NCBI RefSeq assembly: GCF_029222965.1 | Contig: NZ_JARHUD010000011.1 | Span: forward strand, 1 to 64,000 | Length of the DNA stretch: 64,000 bases | DNA from: Aquibaculum arenosum | Lineage (GTDB): Bacteria > Pseudomonadota > Alphaproteobacteria > Kiloniellales > DSM-21159 | Direction: 5' to 3' | Part shown: positions 46,019-53,967 of the stretch, one piece after another | Numbering within the stretch: the first letter of the stretch is position 1 | Layout: the number at the start of each line of letters is the position of its first letter | Position numbers and translations under genes: made by a program | The notes under the pieces: generated by a model | Databases searched by the model: none | What the model was told of the DNA's origin: nothing | What the model saw: the letters and a program-made list of their open reading frames with translations, nothing else

Positions 46019-46043
46019 CTCGCATTCTCAAGAGGTGTAACCG

Positions 46044-46074
46044 AAACCCGCCCGGCAGTGCCGCGGCGGGTTTT
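46044..46074 (+). terminator. Intrinsic terminator/attenuator in the cluster leader
   Basis: AAACCCGCC (46044-46052) pairs with GGCGGGTTT (46065-46073); an inner CGGC-AGT-GCCG hairpin stacks in the loop, and TTTT-GCTTT follows. It lies about 25-50 nt after the predicted transcription start and before the first structural gene, so it can terminate a short leader RNA or stop transcripts from upstream. Confidence 0.7.
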
Positions 46075-46091
46075 GCTTTGCGGCGGAGGGC

Positions 46092-46604
46092 ATGGCAGGG
46101 CAGCAGACGACAGGACGGCAGACCACAGGGCGGCCGCGCGGGCTCAACGCGGCGTTGCGGCGCGAGATCTGCGAGCGGGTGGCGGAAGGCGAGACCCTGA
46201 CGCGCATCTGCCACGATCCGCACCTGCCGCCCAAGGCCGCGGTGCTGAAGGCCCTGGCGGCGGATGCCGGCTTTCGCCGCCGTTACGAGCAGGCGCGGCG
46301 CCTGCAGGCGGAGCACTGGGCCGAGGAGATCCTGGAGATCGTCGATGCCGGCGGCGGCAGCGAGGACGCCGAAGGCAAGCCGCTGGCCGAGAAGGACCTG
46401 CTGGCCCGGGCGAAGCTGCGCGTCGATGCCCGCAAGTGGCTGCTGGCCCGCCTGGGTGGCGGCGGAGAGGCGACGCCGGCGGCGGATGAAGAAGAGGAGG
46501 AGGCCGATCCCGACCGCCTCTTTGCCCGCGAGGACCTGAGTGATGAGGATCGTTCGCTGCTGCGGGGGCTGTTGGAACGGCGGCTTACGCAGGCAGAAGA
46601 GTGA
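46092..46604 (+). CDS. Terminase small subunit
   Basis: The 170-residue protein resembles the small-terminase-like proteins at the start of GTA/phage clusters: an N-terminal helix-turn-helix region (LRREICERVAEGETLTRICH and LPPKAAVLKALAADAGFRRR) for DNA recognition, a helical oligomerisation core (LLARAKLRVDARKWLLARLG), and an acidic tail. GGAGGG is 5 nt upstream of ATG 46092. Its position directly before the large terminase supports the assignment. It recognises DNA for packaging in phages; in GTAs this subunit has reduced sequence specificity. Confidence 0.82.
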   Translation: MAGQQTTGRQTTGRPRGLNAALRREICERVAEGETLTRICHDPHLPPKAAVLKALAADAGFRRRYEQARRLQAEHWAEEILEIVDAGGGSEDAEGKPLAEKDLLARAKLRVDARKWLLARLGGGGEATPAADEEEEEADPDRLFAREDLSDEDRSLLRGLLERRLTQAEE

Positions 46605-46660
46605 GAAACAACAGCTGGGGAGTCCGAGCCTTTGTCGGCGCCGGCAAGGCCCTCACCGCT

Positions 46661-46754
46661 GTCACTGCGAGCGCCCAGCAGGGCGCGCGGCAGTCCAGGG
46701 CCACAAGCAAACCGCCCTGGATTGCCACGTCGGCTGCGCCTCCTCGCAATGACG
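46661..46754. repeat. Interspersed palindromic repeat, copy 1
   Basis: The unit begins GTCACTGCGAG and ends CTCGCAATGAC in inverted orientation, with an inner inverted pair CCAGGGC/GCCCTGG. A close relative is at 55642-55733. It lies in the 295-nt gap between the two terminase genes and could form a long cruciform or RNA hairpin. Confidence 0.7.
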
Positions 46755-46786
46755 GCTCTGGTGAAGACGTTTCGCCACCTACCGTC

Positions 46787-46876
46787 GTCACGGCGAGCCG
46801 CGAGTGCGGTGTGGCAGCCCACGGCCACGGGCTGCGGCCCGTGATCGGCGCGATCCAGCCGGTTTTTCGCGATGAC
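46787..46876. repeat. Interspersed palindromic repeat, diverged copy 2
   Basis: A degraded member of the same family: it starts GTCACGGCGAG and ends CGCGATGAC, with inner ACGGCC/GGCCGT-like arms. It follows copy 1 after 32 nt. Together they fill nearly the whole gap between the terminase genes. Confidence 0.5.
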
Positions 46877-46899
46877 GGCTCATCAAGGGGGAGGGGTTT

Positions 46900-48372
46900 T
46901 TGATTCTGCCTCTGCCCCAGGCCCTGAACCGGGCGCTGGCCGATCCGGCCCGGGGCTTGCGAGCCTTGGAGCGGCTGGACTGCGAAGAAAGCCTGCTCGG
47001 CTTCATCCGGCATGCCTGGGCACTGTTGGAGCCGGGGCGGCGCTTCGTGCCGGGCTGGCACCTCGAGGTGCTCTGCGACCACCTGGAGGCGGTGACCTGT
47101 GGCGAGATCACGCGGCTGCTGATCAACGTGCCGCCGGGCGCCATGAAGAGCCTGACGGTCGCCGTGCTCTGGCCGGCCTGGGAGTGGGGGCCGGCCGGGC
47201 GGCCGGAACTGCGCACCATCGCGGCCTCCTACGCGGAACGGCTGTCGCTGCGCGACAACATGAAGTGCCGGCGGCTGGTTGCTTCCGACTGGTACCGCGG
47301 CCACTGGGGCAAGAGCGTGCAGTTGGTGGGTGACCAGAACGCCAAGGGCAAGTTCGAGAACGATCGCACCGGTTTCCGCCTGGCCACCTCGGTCGGCGGC
47401 CTGGGCACGGGCGAACGTGGGGACCGCTTCGTGATCGACGATCCGCACAACGTGCAGCAGGCGGAATCGGTTGCGGTGCGCGAGGCGACGCTGCGCTGGT
47501 TTTCCGAGACCGTGCCGACGCGGCTCAACGACCGAGACTCGGCCATCGTGGTGGTGATGCAGCGGGTGCATGAGCGCGACGTCTCGGGGCTGATCCTCTC
47601 GAAGGACCTGGGCTATGAGCATCTCATGCTGCCCATGCGCCATGAGCCGGAGCGGCGCTGTGTGACGCGCCTGGGCCCGGCGGACCGGCGACGCCAGGCA
47701 GGCGAATTGCTCTGGCCCGAACGCTTTCCGGCGCCTGCGGTGACGGCGCTGGAATCCGCACTGGGCAGCTACGCGGCTGCCGGCCAGTTGCAGCAGCGCC
47801 CGGCACCACGCGATGGTGGCCTGTTCCGATGCCACTGGTTCGAGGTGGTGGAGGCCTTGCCGGCCGGCTGCCGCTGCCTGCGCGGCTGGGACCTGGCGGC
47901 GAGCCGGGCGCGCGTTGGCAGCGATCCGGACTGGACGGTCGGGCTGAAGCTCGCCCGCTCGCCCGAGGGTGTCTTCTACATCGTCGACGTGGTGCGGCTG
48001 CGCGGCTCCGGCCTGGAGGTGGAGCGGGCGATCCGCACTTGCGCGCAGCAGGATGGCGCTGCAACCGCCATCTCCCTGCCGCGCGACCCCGGTCAGGCCG
48101 GCAAGGTGCAGGCGGACTATTTGCTGCGCCAGCTTGCGGGCTTTGCCGTCAGCGCCACGGCGGAAAGCGGCGACAAGACCACGCGCGCCGCACCGGTGGC
48201 GGCCCAGGCCGAAGCCGGCAACATCCGCCTGCTGCGCGGCGTTTGGAACGAGGCCTTCCTGGAGGAGGTCGCGCTCTTTCCCAACGGCGCGCACGACGAC
48301 CAGGTCGATGCCCTCTCGCGCGCCTTCGCCGGCCTGGTTGAGGGCGGGCGCGCCCCGCAGGTCTTTGCGTGA
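46900..48372 (+). CDS. Terminase large subunit
   Basis: The packaging motor of 490 residues. Walker A-like NVPPGAMKS (76-84) and Walker B VIDDPHN (178-184) form the ATPase; the C-terminal RNase H-like nuclease has LRGWDLAASRA and GAHDDQVDALSRAF with the expected aspartates. The start is TTG 46900 preceded by a GGGGGAGGGG tract. All catalytic elements look intact, so packaging should be functional. Confidence 0.93.
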   Translation: MILPLPQALNRALADPARGLRALERLDCEESLLGFIRHAWALLEPGRRFVPGWHLEVLCDHLEAVTCGEITRLLINVPPGAMKSLTVAVLWPAWEWGPAGRPELRTIAASYAERLSLRDNMKCRRLVASDWYRGHWGKSVQLVGDQNAKGKFENDRTGFRLATSVGGLGTGERGDRFVIDDPHNVQQAESVAVREATLRWFSETVPTRLNDRDSAIVVVMQRVHERDVSGLILSKDLGYEHLMLPMRHEPERRCVTRLGPADRRRQAGELLWPERFPAPAVTALESALGSYAAAGQLQQRPAPRDGGLFRCHWFEVVEALPAGCRCLRGWDLAASRARVGSDPDWTVGLKLARSPEGVFYIVDVVRLRGSGLEVERAIRTCAQQDGAATAISLPRDPGQAGKVQADYLLRQLAGFAVSATAESGDKTTRAAPVAAQAEAGNIRLLRGVWNEAFLEEVALFPNGAHDDQVDALSRAFAGLVEGGRAPQVFA

Positions 48373-48388
48373 AGGAAGGAACTTGACG

Positions 48389-49603
48389 ATGCTGCAACGC
48401 CTGCGCGGGCTCATTCGTGCGCCGCTGCCCCTGCCGCGGCCGGGGAGCGGCCTCACCTGGCGCCTGGAGGGGCCGGCGCCAGATACCCGGCCGGTGCGCA
48501 GCAAGCGCCAGGCGCTGGAGCGTTACGCCGGCTGGGTCTATGCCGCGGCCAGCACGCTGGCCCAGGATGTGCGCGCCGCCCCCTGGGAGCTCTGGCAGCG
48601 TGATGGAGCGGCGAAGGCCGGCTGGCGCCGCTTGCCGCCCGAGCGGATGCCCGGGCTACTGCGCCGGCCCAACGGGCTGCAGTCCTGGCCCGACCTGGTT
48701 GAACTGAGCCAGCTGCACCTGGAACTGACGGGCGAGGCCTTCTGGCACCTGCTGCGCCGCGACGGCTGGCTGGAGGGACTGGAACTGCTGCACCCCCACT
48801 GGGTGGAAGCGCCGCTGCTGGACGAGGCCGGGCGGCAGCTTCGCGGCTGGCAGGTCCAAGTGCCGGGCCGCAGCCCGCAGGTTCTGCCCGCCGAGGAGGT
48901 GGTCTTCCTGCGCTATCCCCACCCGCTGGAGCCGCTGCGCGGCGCCTCGCCGGTGGAGGCCTTCGCGCTGAGCCACGACATGGACCTGCACGCCCGCGCC
49001 TATGGGGCTGCACTGCTCAAGAACCGGGCGACGCCGGAACTGGTGATCACCAGCGAGGAGGAACTGACGCCGGAGCAGGCGGAGGTGCTGCGCGAACGCT
49101 GGCTCGAGCGCTATCGCGATCCGGCCCGGGGTCCGGCGGTGCTGGGCCGCGCGGCCAAGGTGCAGCAGTTGGGGTTCAACCTGAAGGACCTCGCCTTCCT
49201 GGAACTGGCGGAACTGAGCCGCGATCAGATCTTCGCGGTCTACAAGCTGCCGGCCAGCAAGGTGGGACTGACCAGCGACGTGAACCGCGCCAATGCCGAG
49301 GCGGCGGACGCCACCTATCGCCGCAACGCCATCCTGCCGCGCCTGCGCCGGATCGAGGAAGCGGTCAACCTGCACCTCCTGCCGCAGCTCGGGTCCGGGG
49401 TGGCCAACCTCTGGTACGAGTACGAGAACCCGGTGGAGGAAGACCGCAGCTACACCCTGCGCCGGGCCGAGGCCATGCTGAAGGCCGGCGCCATTACCTT
49501 GAACCGCTACCGCGACCTGCTGGGCGAGGACCCGCTGCCCGACGGCGAGGTCTTCCTGCAGCCGCCCGGCGCCCGCTGGCACCGCAGGGTGGGGGAGGGG
49601 TGA
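48389..49603 (+). CDS. HK97-family portal protein
   Basis: The 404-residue product has the portal-family segments SKRQALERYAGWVYAAASTL, LELTGEAFWHLLRRDGW and the Pro-rich clip/stem pattern KLPASKVGLTSDVNRANAEA, followed by YEYENPVEEDRSYTLRRAEA. It forms the dodecameric DNA entry vertex. AAGGAAGGA is 8 nt upstream of ATG 48389. It corresponds to RcGTA g3. Confidence 0.93.
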   Translation: MLQRLRGLIRAPLPLPRPGSGLTWRLEGPAPDTRPVRSKRQALERYAGWVYAAASTLAQDVRAAPWELWQRDGAAKAGWRRLPPERMPGLLRRPNGLQSWPDLVELSQLHLELTGEAFWHLLRRDGWLEGLELLHPHWVEAPLLDEAGRQLRGWQVQVPGRSPQVLPAEEVVFLRYPHPLEPLRGASPVEAFALSHDMDLHARAYGAALLKNRATPELVITSEEELTPEQAEVLRERWLERYRDPARGPAVLGRAAKVQQLGFNLKDLAFLELAELSRDQIFAVYKLPASKVGLTSDVNRANAEAADATYRRNAILPRLRRIEEAVNLHLLPQLGSGVANLWYEYENPVEEDRSYTLRRAEAMLKAGAITLNRYRDLLGEDPLPDGEVFLQPPGARWHRRVGEG

Positions 49604-49643
49604 GAGTCTTTACCCGCGTTGGGCCGGACACCAAATTCTGTGC

Positions 49644-49649
49644 TATAAG
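49644..49649 (+). promoter_or_regulatory. Candidate -10 for the toxin-antitoxin pair
   Basis: TATAAG (49644-49649) lies 22 nt before the antitoxin start, with a weak TTGGGC at 49619-49624 (19-bp spacing). It would give the module its own promoter within the head-gene operon. Confidence 0.4.
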
Positions 49650-49670
49650 CTCCCTACGGAGGCTTAGTTG

Positions 49671-49895
49671 ATGCTAGCGATCAAACTGCCCAAGGATATT
49701 GAGGATCGGCTGGAGGCCCTGGCGGCAGAGACCGGTCGGCCGAAGGATGAGCACGCGCTCGAAGCCATTCTCGACTATCTCGACGACATTGAGGACCGGG
49801 TCCTGGCCCAGCAGCGCTCGGCCCGCCTGAAGTCCGGGAAGGATACCGCGGTCTCGATATCAGCGCTCAAGAAAGAGCATGGCCTGGCGGATTGA
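49671..49895 (+). CDS. Antitoxin of RelE-type module (ribbon-helix-helix)
   Basis: The 74-residue protein begins LAIKLPKDIEDRLEALAAET, the beta-strand then helix of a ribbon-helix-helix DNA-binding domain, followed by ALEAILDYLDDIEDRVLAQQ and a C-terminal toxin-binding tail. ATG 49671 follows GGAGG. It overlaps the toxin gene by 17 nt, the normal antitoxin-then-toxin order. Confidence 0.85.
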   Translation: MLAIKLPKDIEDRLEALAAETGRPKDEHALEAILDYLDDIEDRVLAQQRSARLKSGKDTAVSISALKKEHGLAD

Positions 49896-50157
49896 GTTCG
49901 CGCCGGATGCTGCTAAGGAACTCCGCCGCCTGGACCGACCGGTCGCCCGGCGCATCCTCGACTTTCTCGATAACAGGCTTGGCGCGCTGGATGACCCGCG
50001 CAGCATCGGGCAGCCCTTGCGCGGGCCGGAGTTGGGCGACTTCTGGAAGTACCGAGTCGGCGACTATCGCATCATTGCGGAAATCGAAGATGGTGTGATG
50101 CGCGTGCTGGTGTTGCGCGTTGCTCATCGCCGGGCTGTCTATCGGCGCTCCAAGTAA
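49879..50157 (+). CDS. RelE-family toxin
   Basis: A 92-residue RelE/ParE-fold toxin: AWRIEFAPDAAKELRRLDRP, then the hallmark FWKYRVGDYRIIAEIEDGVM and the C-terminal VLRVAHRRAVYRRSK with basic residues at the active surface. Such toxins cleave mRNA on the ribosome or inhibit gyrase. It sits between the portal and protease genes and breaks the otherwise usual GTA order. Confidence 0.87.
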   Translation: MAWRIEFAPDAAKELRRLDRPVARRILDFLDNRLGALDDPRSIGQPLRGPELGDFWKYRVGDYRIIAEIEDGVMRVLVLRVAHRRAVYRRSK

Positions 50158-50275
50158 ACACTACAGGAAACCGTAGGCGCGTGTGATCGGATGAGGCGCG
50201 CAGCCCTCTGTGCCGACGCGCCGGCCGGCCGTGCTTCCCGTTCTCTCCATCATCATCGCCATCAGGAGCATCACC

Positions 50276-50911
50276 ATGCACCGCCTGACCCGCGGCGGCG
50301 CGCTTTTGCGTGCCGCGGAGGAGGGGCGTGTGGCGCATTTTCGCGCTGCCACCCCGGCCCTCGACCGCCACGGCAGCCGCATCCGGCCCGAGGGCATCCG
50401 CACCGAGGCCTTCGAGCGCAATCCGGTCTTCCTCTGGGGGCACGACGGCTATGCCCGCGCCGGTGCGCCGCCGGATCCGCAGGCGGTGATCGGGCGGGTG
50501 GTCGAGCATCGCAAGGGGCAGGCGGCCTTCGACGTGACGGTCGAGTTCGCGCCGGCGGCGGCCAACCCCAAGGCGGAGCAGGCGCTGCGCCTGGTGCGGG
50601 CCGGGTTTCTCAATGCCGTCTCCATCGGTTTCCTGCCGCGCAAGCGCCACGAGGAACGGCTGCCGGACGGGCGCAACATCCCGGTCTTCGACGAGGTGGA
50701 ATTGCTGGAGGTGAGTCTGGTGCCCGTCCCCTCCAATCCGGAAGCCCTGGCGCTGATGCGCGAGGTGGCGGCGCTGGCGGCCAACCACGCGCCGGGCTGC
50801 GCCGACGCCGCACGCGCCCTGCGCCACGGCTTTCGCGTGCTGCGCGCCCAGGCGGCTCTGCGCGCAGCCTTTCGAACTTCCAACACTGACAGCGAGGAAC
50901 AGCAGCCATGA
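50276..50911 (+). CDS. HK97-family prohead protease
   Basis: The 211-residue product has the U35-type protease core: FRAATPALDRHGSRIRPEGI, NPVFLWGHDGYARAGAPP (catalytic His), and LNAVSIGFLPRKRHEER (catalytic Ser region), with ELLEVSLVPVPSNPEALA. It cleaves the N-terminal delta domain of the capsid protein. AGGAG precedes ATG 50276, and the stop overlaps the capsid ATG by 4 nt. Confidence 0.92.
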   Translation: MHRLTRGGALLRAAEEGRVAHFRAATPALDRHGSRIRPEGIRTEAFERNPVFLWGHDGYARAGAPPDPQAVIGRVVEHRKGQAAFDVTVEFAPAAANPKAEQALRLVRAGFLNAVSIGFLPRKRHEERLPDGRNIPVFDEVELLEVSLVPVPSNPEALALMREVAALAANHAPGCADAARALRHGFRVLRAQAALRAAFRTSNTDSEEQQP

Positions 50912-52152
50912 GTGACGACTTTGCCCAACTCGGCGAGGAGCTGAACGCCGTGGTCCGCCAGGAGGTCAACGGCCTGCACCGCAGCCTGCAGCAGGAACTG
51001 GCGGCCGGTAATGAACCGACGGCCGCGCGGGTGGCCGATCTCGAAAGGCGCCTGGTCGATGCCGAGACCCGGCTGGGGGAGAGCGAGGAGCGCCTGCGCC
51101 TGGAGCGCGCCGGGCCGACCCTGCCGGCGGCGGGCGGCGGCGAGACCGATTTCCGCGGCGCCTTCGTCAAGGATGTGGGCGACCTGCGGCGGCGGCTGCG
51201 CGAACTGCGTGTCGGCGATCCCGGCACCCGGGCCATTGATTCCTCGCTCTTCACCAGCGGCGGCAAGCTTTCGGCCGAGACGGCGGATCGCTTCCTCGAC
51301 TTCCTGGTCGCGCAGCAGCCGGCGCTCTCCCGGGTGCAGCTGCGGCGCATGGGCAGCCCGGAGGGCCACACCGACGAGCTTACCGTGCAGAGCCGCCGGT
51401 TGCGCAAGGGCTCCGAAGGCCAGGCGCCACAGGCGAGCGATGCCCTGGGCACCCGACGACGAACCCTCTCCACGGTGGAGGTGGTCTGGGCCGAGGACAT
51501 CACGCTCACCTTCCTGGAGGACAATGTGGAAAAGCGCGATGCCGAGGCGGCCATCGCGCGCCTGCTGGCCACCGCCTTCGGCAACGACCTGGACGATCTG
51601 GCCTGGAACGGCGACGAGAGCGAGACCGAGGACGACTTCCTCGCCATCAACGACGGCTGGCTCGCCCTGGCGGCCGACGACAACGACGTGAACGACCTCG
51701 ATCTGTCCGACGAGCAGTTGGGGCTGGACGGTGACACCACGGCCCGGGAGGTTCTGGGTCTCGCCCTGCGCCAGATGCCGCAGCGCTTCAAGGGCCGCAC
51801 CGACCAGGTCTTCTTCGTGCCGGTGGCCTTTGCCGAGCGCTATGCCGAGGAGACGGCGGGACGCCAGACCGGTCTCGGCGACCAGGTCCTGCTGGGTGGT
51901 TTCCCGGCATTGCGCTACTTCGGCATTCCCGTGGTGCCGGAACCGCATCTCAGCGGGGACAGCGGCGACAAGCTGCTGCTCAGCCCGAGAGGCAACCTCT
52001 TCTTCGGGGTGCAGCGCCAACTCACGGTGGACGGCCAGTGGCAGCCGCGTAAGCGGGTGGTCGAGTACACCCTGACCGGGCGCATCGACTACGAGTATGC
52101 CACCGGGGCCGCCCTGGTTTTGGCTGAGGCCCTGCCGGCGCATCTGCGCTGA
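50908..52152 (+). CDS. HK97-type major capsid protein
   Basis: The 414-residue protein begins with a coiled-coil delta/scaffold segment (LNAVVRQEVNGLHRSLQQEL and ADLERRLVDAETRLGESEER, about 10-75) expected to be removed by the adjacent protease. The mature HK97 fold follows, including FVKDVGDLRRRLRELRVGDP and SRVQLRRMGSPEGHTDELTV and, near the C-terminus, VPEPHLSGDSGDKLLLSPRG. It corresponds to RcGTA g5. Confidence 0.93.
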   Translation: MSDDFAQLGEELNAVVRQEVNGLHRSLQQELAAGNEPTAARVADLERRLVDAETRLGESEERLRLERAGPTLPAAGGGETDFRGAFVKDVGDLRRRLRELRVGDPGTRAIDSSLFTSGGKLSAETADRFLDFLVAQQPALSRVQLRRMGSPEGHTDELTVQSRRLRKGSEGQAPQASDALGTRRRTLSTVEVVWAEDITLTFLEDNVEKRDAEAAIARLLATAFGNDLDDLAWNGDESETEDDFLAINDGWLALAADDNDVNDLDLSDEQLGLDGDTTAREVLGLALRQMPQRFKGRTDQVFFVPVAFAERYAEETAGRQTGLGDQVLLGGFPALRYFGIPVVPEPHLSGDSGDKLLLSPRGNLFFGVQRQLTVDGQWQPRKRVVEYTLTGRIDYEYATGAALVLAEALPAHLR

Positions 52153-52238
52153 GGGTCTGGCGTACTGGCGGTGGTGTGGCCGCTGGTCCGGTCGCACCAC
52201 CGCCCGCCTGCTCTGCTTCCTGATCTCGGAGGAATCCC

Positions 52239-52772
52239 ATGACGCTGCTTGCGCCGGCGGCGCTTGCCGCCTTTGCGGGCGCCGCGCCTGATCATCCGCG
52301 CCTGCGCAGCGCGCTCGTCGCTGCCGAAGCCCTGGCTGCGGCGCGGATCGGCACCGCATCGCTGATCCGGCGCAGCGTGAGCTGCGCGGTGAGCGTTCCG
52401 CACTTCCGGCGCCGTATCGAACTGCCGGAAGGACCGCTCAGCGACCTCACGGCCGTCGATCTGAATGGCGAGAGTCTCGACCCCGCCACATTGGCGCCCG
52501 GTCCCTGGTGGCTGGGCCGGGCCGGTGGCTTTCCCGCCGGTGCCGAACTTTCGCTCGACTATGTCGTGGGCTGGGAGGCGGAGGGGACGCCGGCACTGCC
52601 GGCCTCGCTGCACCAGGCCCTGCTGCTGATTGCCGCCGACCAGCTGGCCCGCGGGCCCGAGCCGAGCGCGACGCAAAGCCGGCTGGGCGATCACGCGGTG
52701 ACCTGGGGCGCCACGGCCAACGGCCTGCCGCAGGCGGCGGACCTGCTGCTGCAAGGCTGGCGCCGGCCATGA
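52239..52772 (+). CDS. Head-tail connector (adaptor)
   Basis: A 177-residue helical protein resembling gp6/DUF-type connectors of tailed phages: HPRLRSALVAAEALAAARIG, a beta section FRRRIELPEGPLSDLTAVDL and the C-terminal ASLHQALLLIAADQLARGPE. It sits between capsid and head-closure genes, as expected for the adaptor ring bound to the portal. GGAGG precedes the start. Confidence 0.8.
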   Translation: MTLLAPAALAAFAGAAPDHPRLRSALVAAEALAAARIGTASLIRRSVSCAVSVPHFRRRIELPEGPLSDLTAVDLNGESLDPATLAPGPWWLGRAGGFPAGAELSLDYVVGWEAEGTPALPASLHQALLLIAADQLARGPEPSATQSRLGDHAVTWGATANGLPQAADLLLQGWRRP

Positions 52773-53095
52773 TCGCCGCACGGCTCGACACACCTCTGCG
52801 GCTCGAGCGCTCCCAACCCCTGGCCGATGGACGCGGCGGCTGGGTCGAGGACTGGGTGCTGCTGCAGGAGACCCACGGCAGCCTGCAGCATCTGCGCAGC
52901 CGCACGCAACGCGACGGCGGCCGGCTCCAGGCCGAGGTGACCCATGCCCTTTTCCTGCCGCCTGAGACAGGGGCCGTCCTGGGCGACCGCGTGGTGATCG
53001 CCGGGCGGAACTACCGGGTGGTGGCCGCCGGTCTCGGCCGGGCCGGGCGCTACGACAAGCTGCTGCTCCGGGCATTCGAGACCGCGGCGGGATGA
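52769..53095 (+). CDS. Head closure (stopper) protein
   Basis: A 108-residue beta-rich protein, MIAARLDTPLRLERSQPLAD, with the head-tail joining family pattern SLQHLRSRTQRDGGRLQAEV and GDRVVIAGRNYRVVAAGL. It overlaps the adaptor by 4 nt and precedes the tail terminator, matching RcGTA g7 position. Confidence 0.85.
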   Translation: MIAARLDTPLRLERSQPLADGRGGWVEDWVLLQETHGSLQHLRSRTQRDGGRLQAEVTHALFLPPETGAVLGDRVVIAGRNYRVVAAGLGRAGRYDKLLLRAFETAAG

Positions 53096-53111
53096 GAGAA
53101 GGACTTTGCCC

Positions 53112-53531
53112 ATGGACGTGATGGCCCTGATTCATGAGCGCCTGAGCGCCGACCTGCCGCTTGCCGCCCTGCTGTCGGACTACCGCGGCCAGCCGGCGGT
53201 CTTTTCCGAAGCCGTGCCCCCGGATGCCGAACCGCCCTGGATATTGATCGAGGGGGTGGCGGCCGACGTGCCGCAGGATGCCCGTGGCCTGCGGCTCCGG
53301 GAGCTGCGGCTGGCCCTGCGCTGCTTCGATGCGACCGGCGCCGGCAGCGGGCGGCTGGAGGCAGTGGCGGCCCGGGCGCGGACGCTGCTCCATGACGGTG
53401 AGCTGATGGCGCCCGCCGCTGCCCTGCTGGCGCAGACATGCCACGGGCCAACCCGAGTGCGTTCCGAGCGGGGATTTCTCGAACGCCGCTTGGAACTGCG
53501 CTTGCTGCTCAACGAAACCGAGGAGGCCTGA
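53112..53531 (+). CDS. Tail terminator protein (DUF3168-like)
   Basis: The 139-residue product has the tail-completion pattern MALIHERLSADLPLAALLSD and PPWILIEGVAADVPQDARGL then RELRLALRCFDATGAGS. ATG 53112 has AAGGA 8 nt upstream. It caps the tail tube and joins it to the head. Confidence 0.85.
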   Translation: MDVMALIHERLSADLPLAALLSDYRGQPAVFSEAVPPDAEPPWILIEGVAADVPQDARGLRLRELRLALRCFDATGAGSGRLEAVAARARTLLHDGELMAPAAALLAQTCHGPTRVRSERGFLERRLELRLLLNETEEA

Positions 53532-53535
53532 CGCT

Positions 53536-53967
53536 ATGCCAGCACAGGGATACAGTGGGCGCCTGCTGCGCCTGGCCATCGGCGATGGCGGCGAGCCCGA
53601 GAGCTTTCAGTTGATCGCCGGTTTGCGCACCACGGCGCTCCTCCTCGACAACGCGCCGCTGGACGTGACCACGGTGGCGAGCGAGGGCTTTCGCATGCTG
53701 ATGCCCGACGGCGGGCTCCAGTCCCTGAGCGTCAGTGGCGAGGGACTGGTGACCGACGCCGCAGCCGACCGCCTGCTCTATCTGCAGGCAGTGAACCGGA
53801 CGCTCGCGCGTTATCGCCTGACCTTCGGCAACGACGATGTCTTCGAGGGGCCCTTCGCCGTCAGCCGCTTCCAGCGCAGCGGCGCCCAGGCCGAGGCGGA
53901 GAGCTTTTCCATCACCTTGGAGAGTGCCGGCGACATCGACTTTTCGGCGGGAGGAGAGGGCCCATGA
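53536..53967 (+). CDS. Major tail tube protein (TP901-1 type)
   Basis: A 143-residue tube protein: GYSGRLLRLAIGDGGEPESF, then LIAGLRTTALLLDNAPLDVT and FNVSVxx-like SLSVSGEGLVTDAAADRLL, with SRFQRSGAQAEAESFSITLE. It builds the hexameric tail tube (RcGTA g9 counterpart). It overlaps the chaperone gene by 4 nt. Confidence 0.88.
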   Translation: MPAQGYSGRLLRLAIGDGGEPESFQLIAGLRTTALLLDNAPLDVTTVASEGFRMLMPDGGLQSLSVSGEGLVTDAAADRLLYLQAVNRTLARYRLTFGNDDVFEGPFAVSRFQRSGAQAEAESFSITLESAGDIDFSAGGEGP

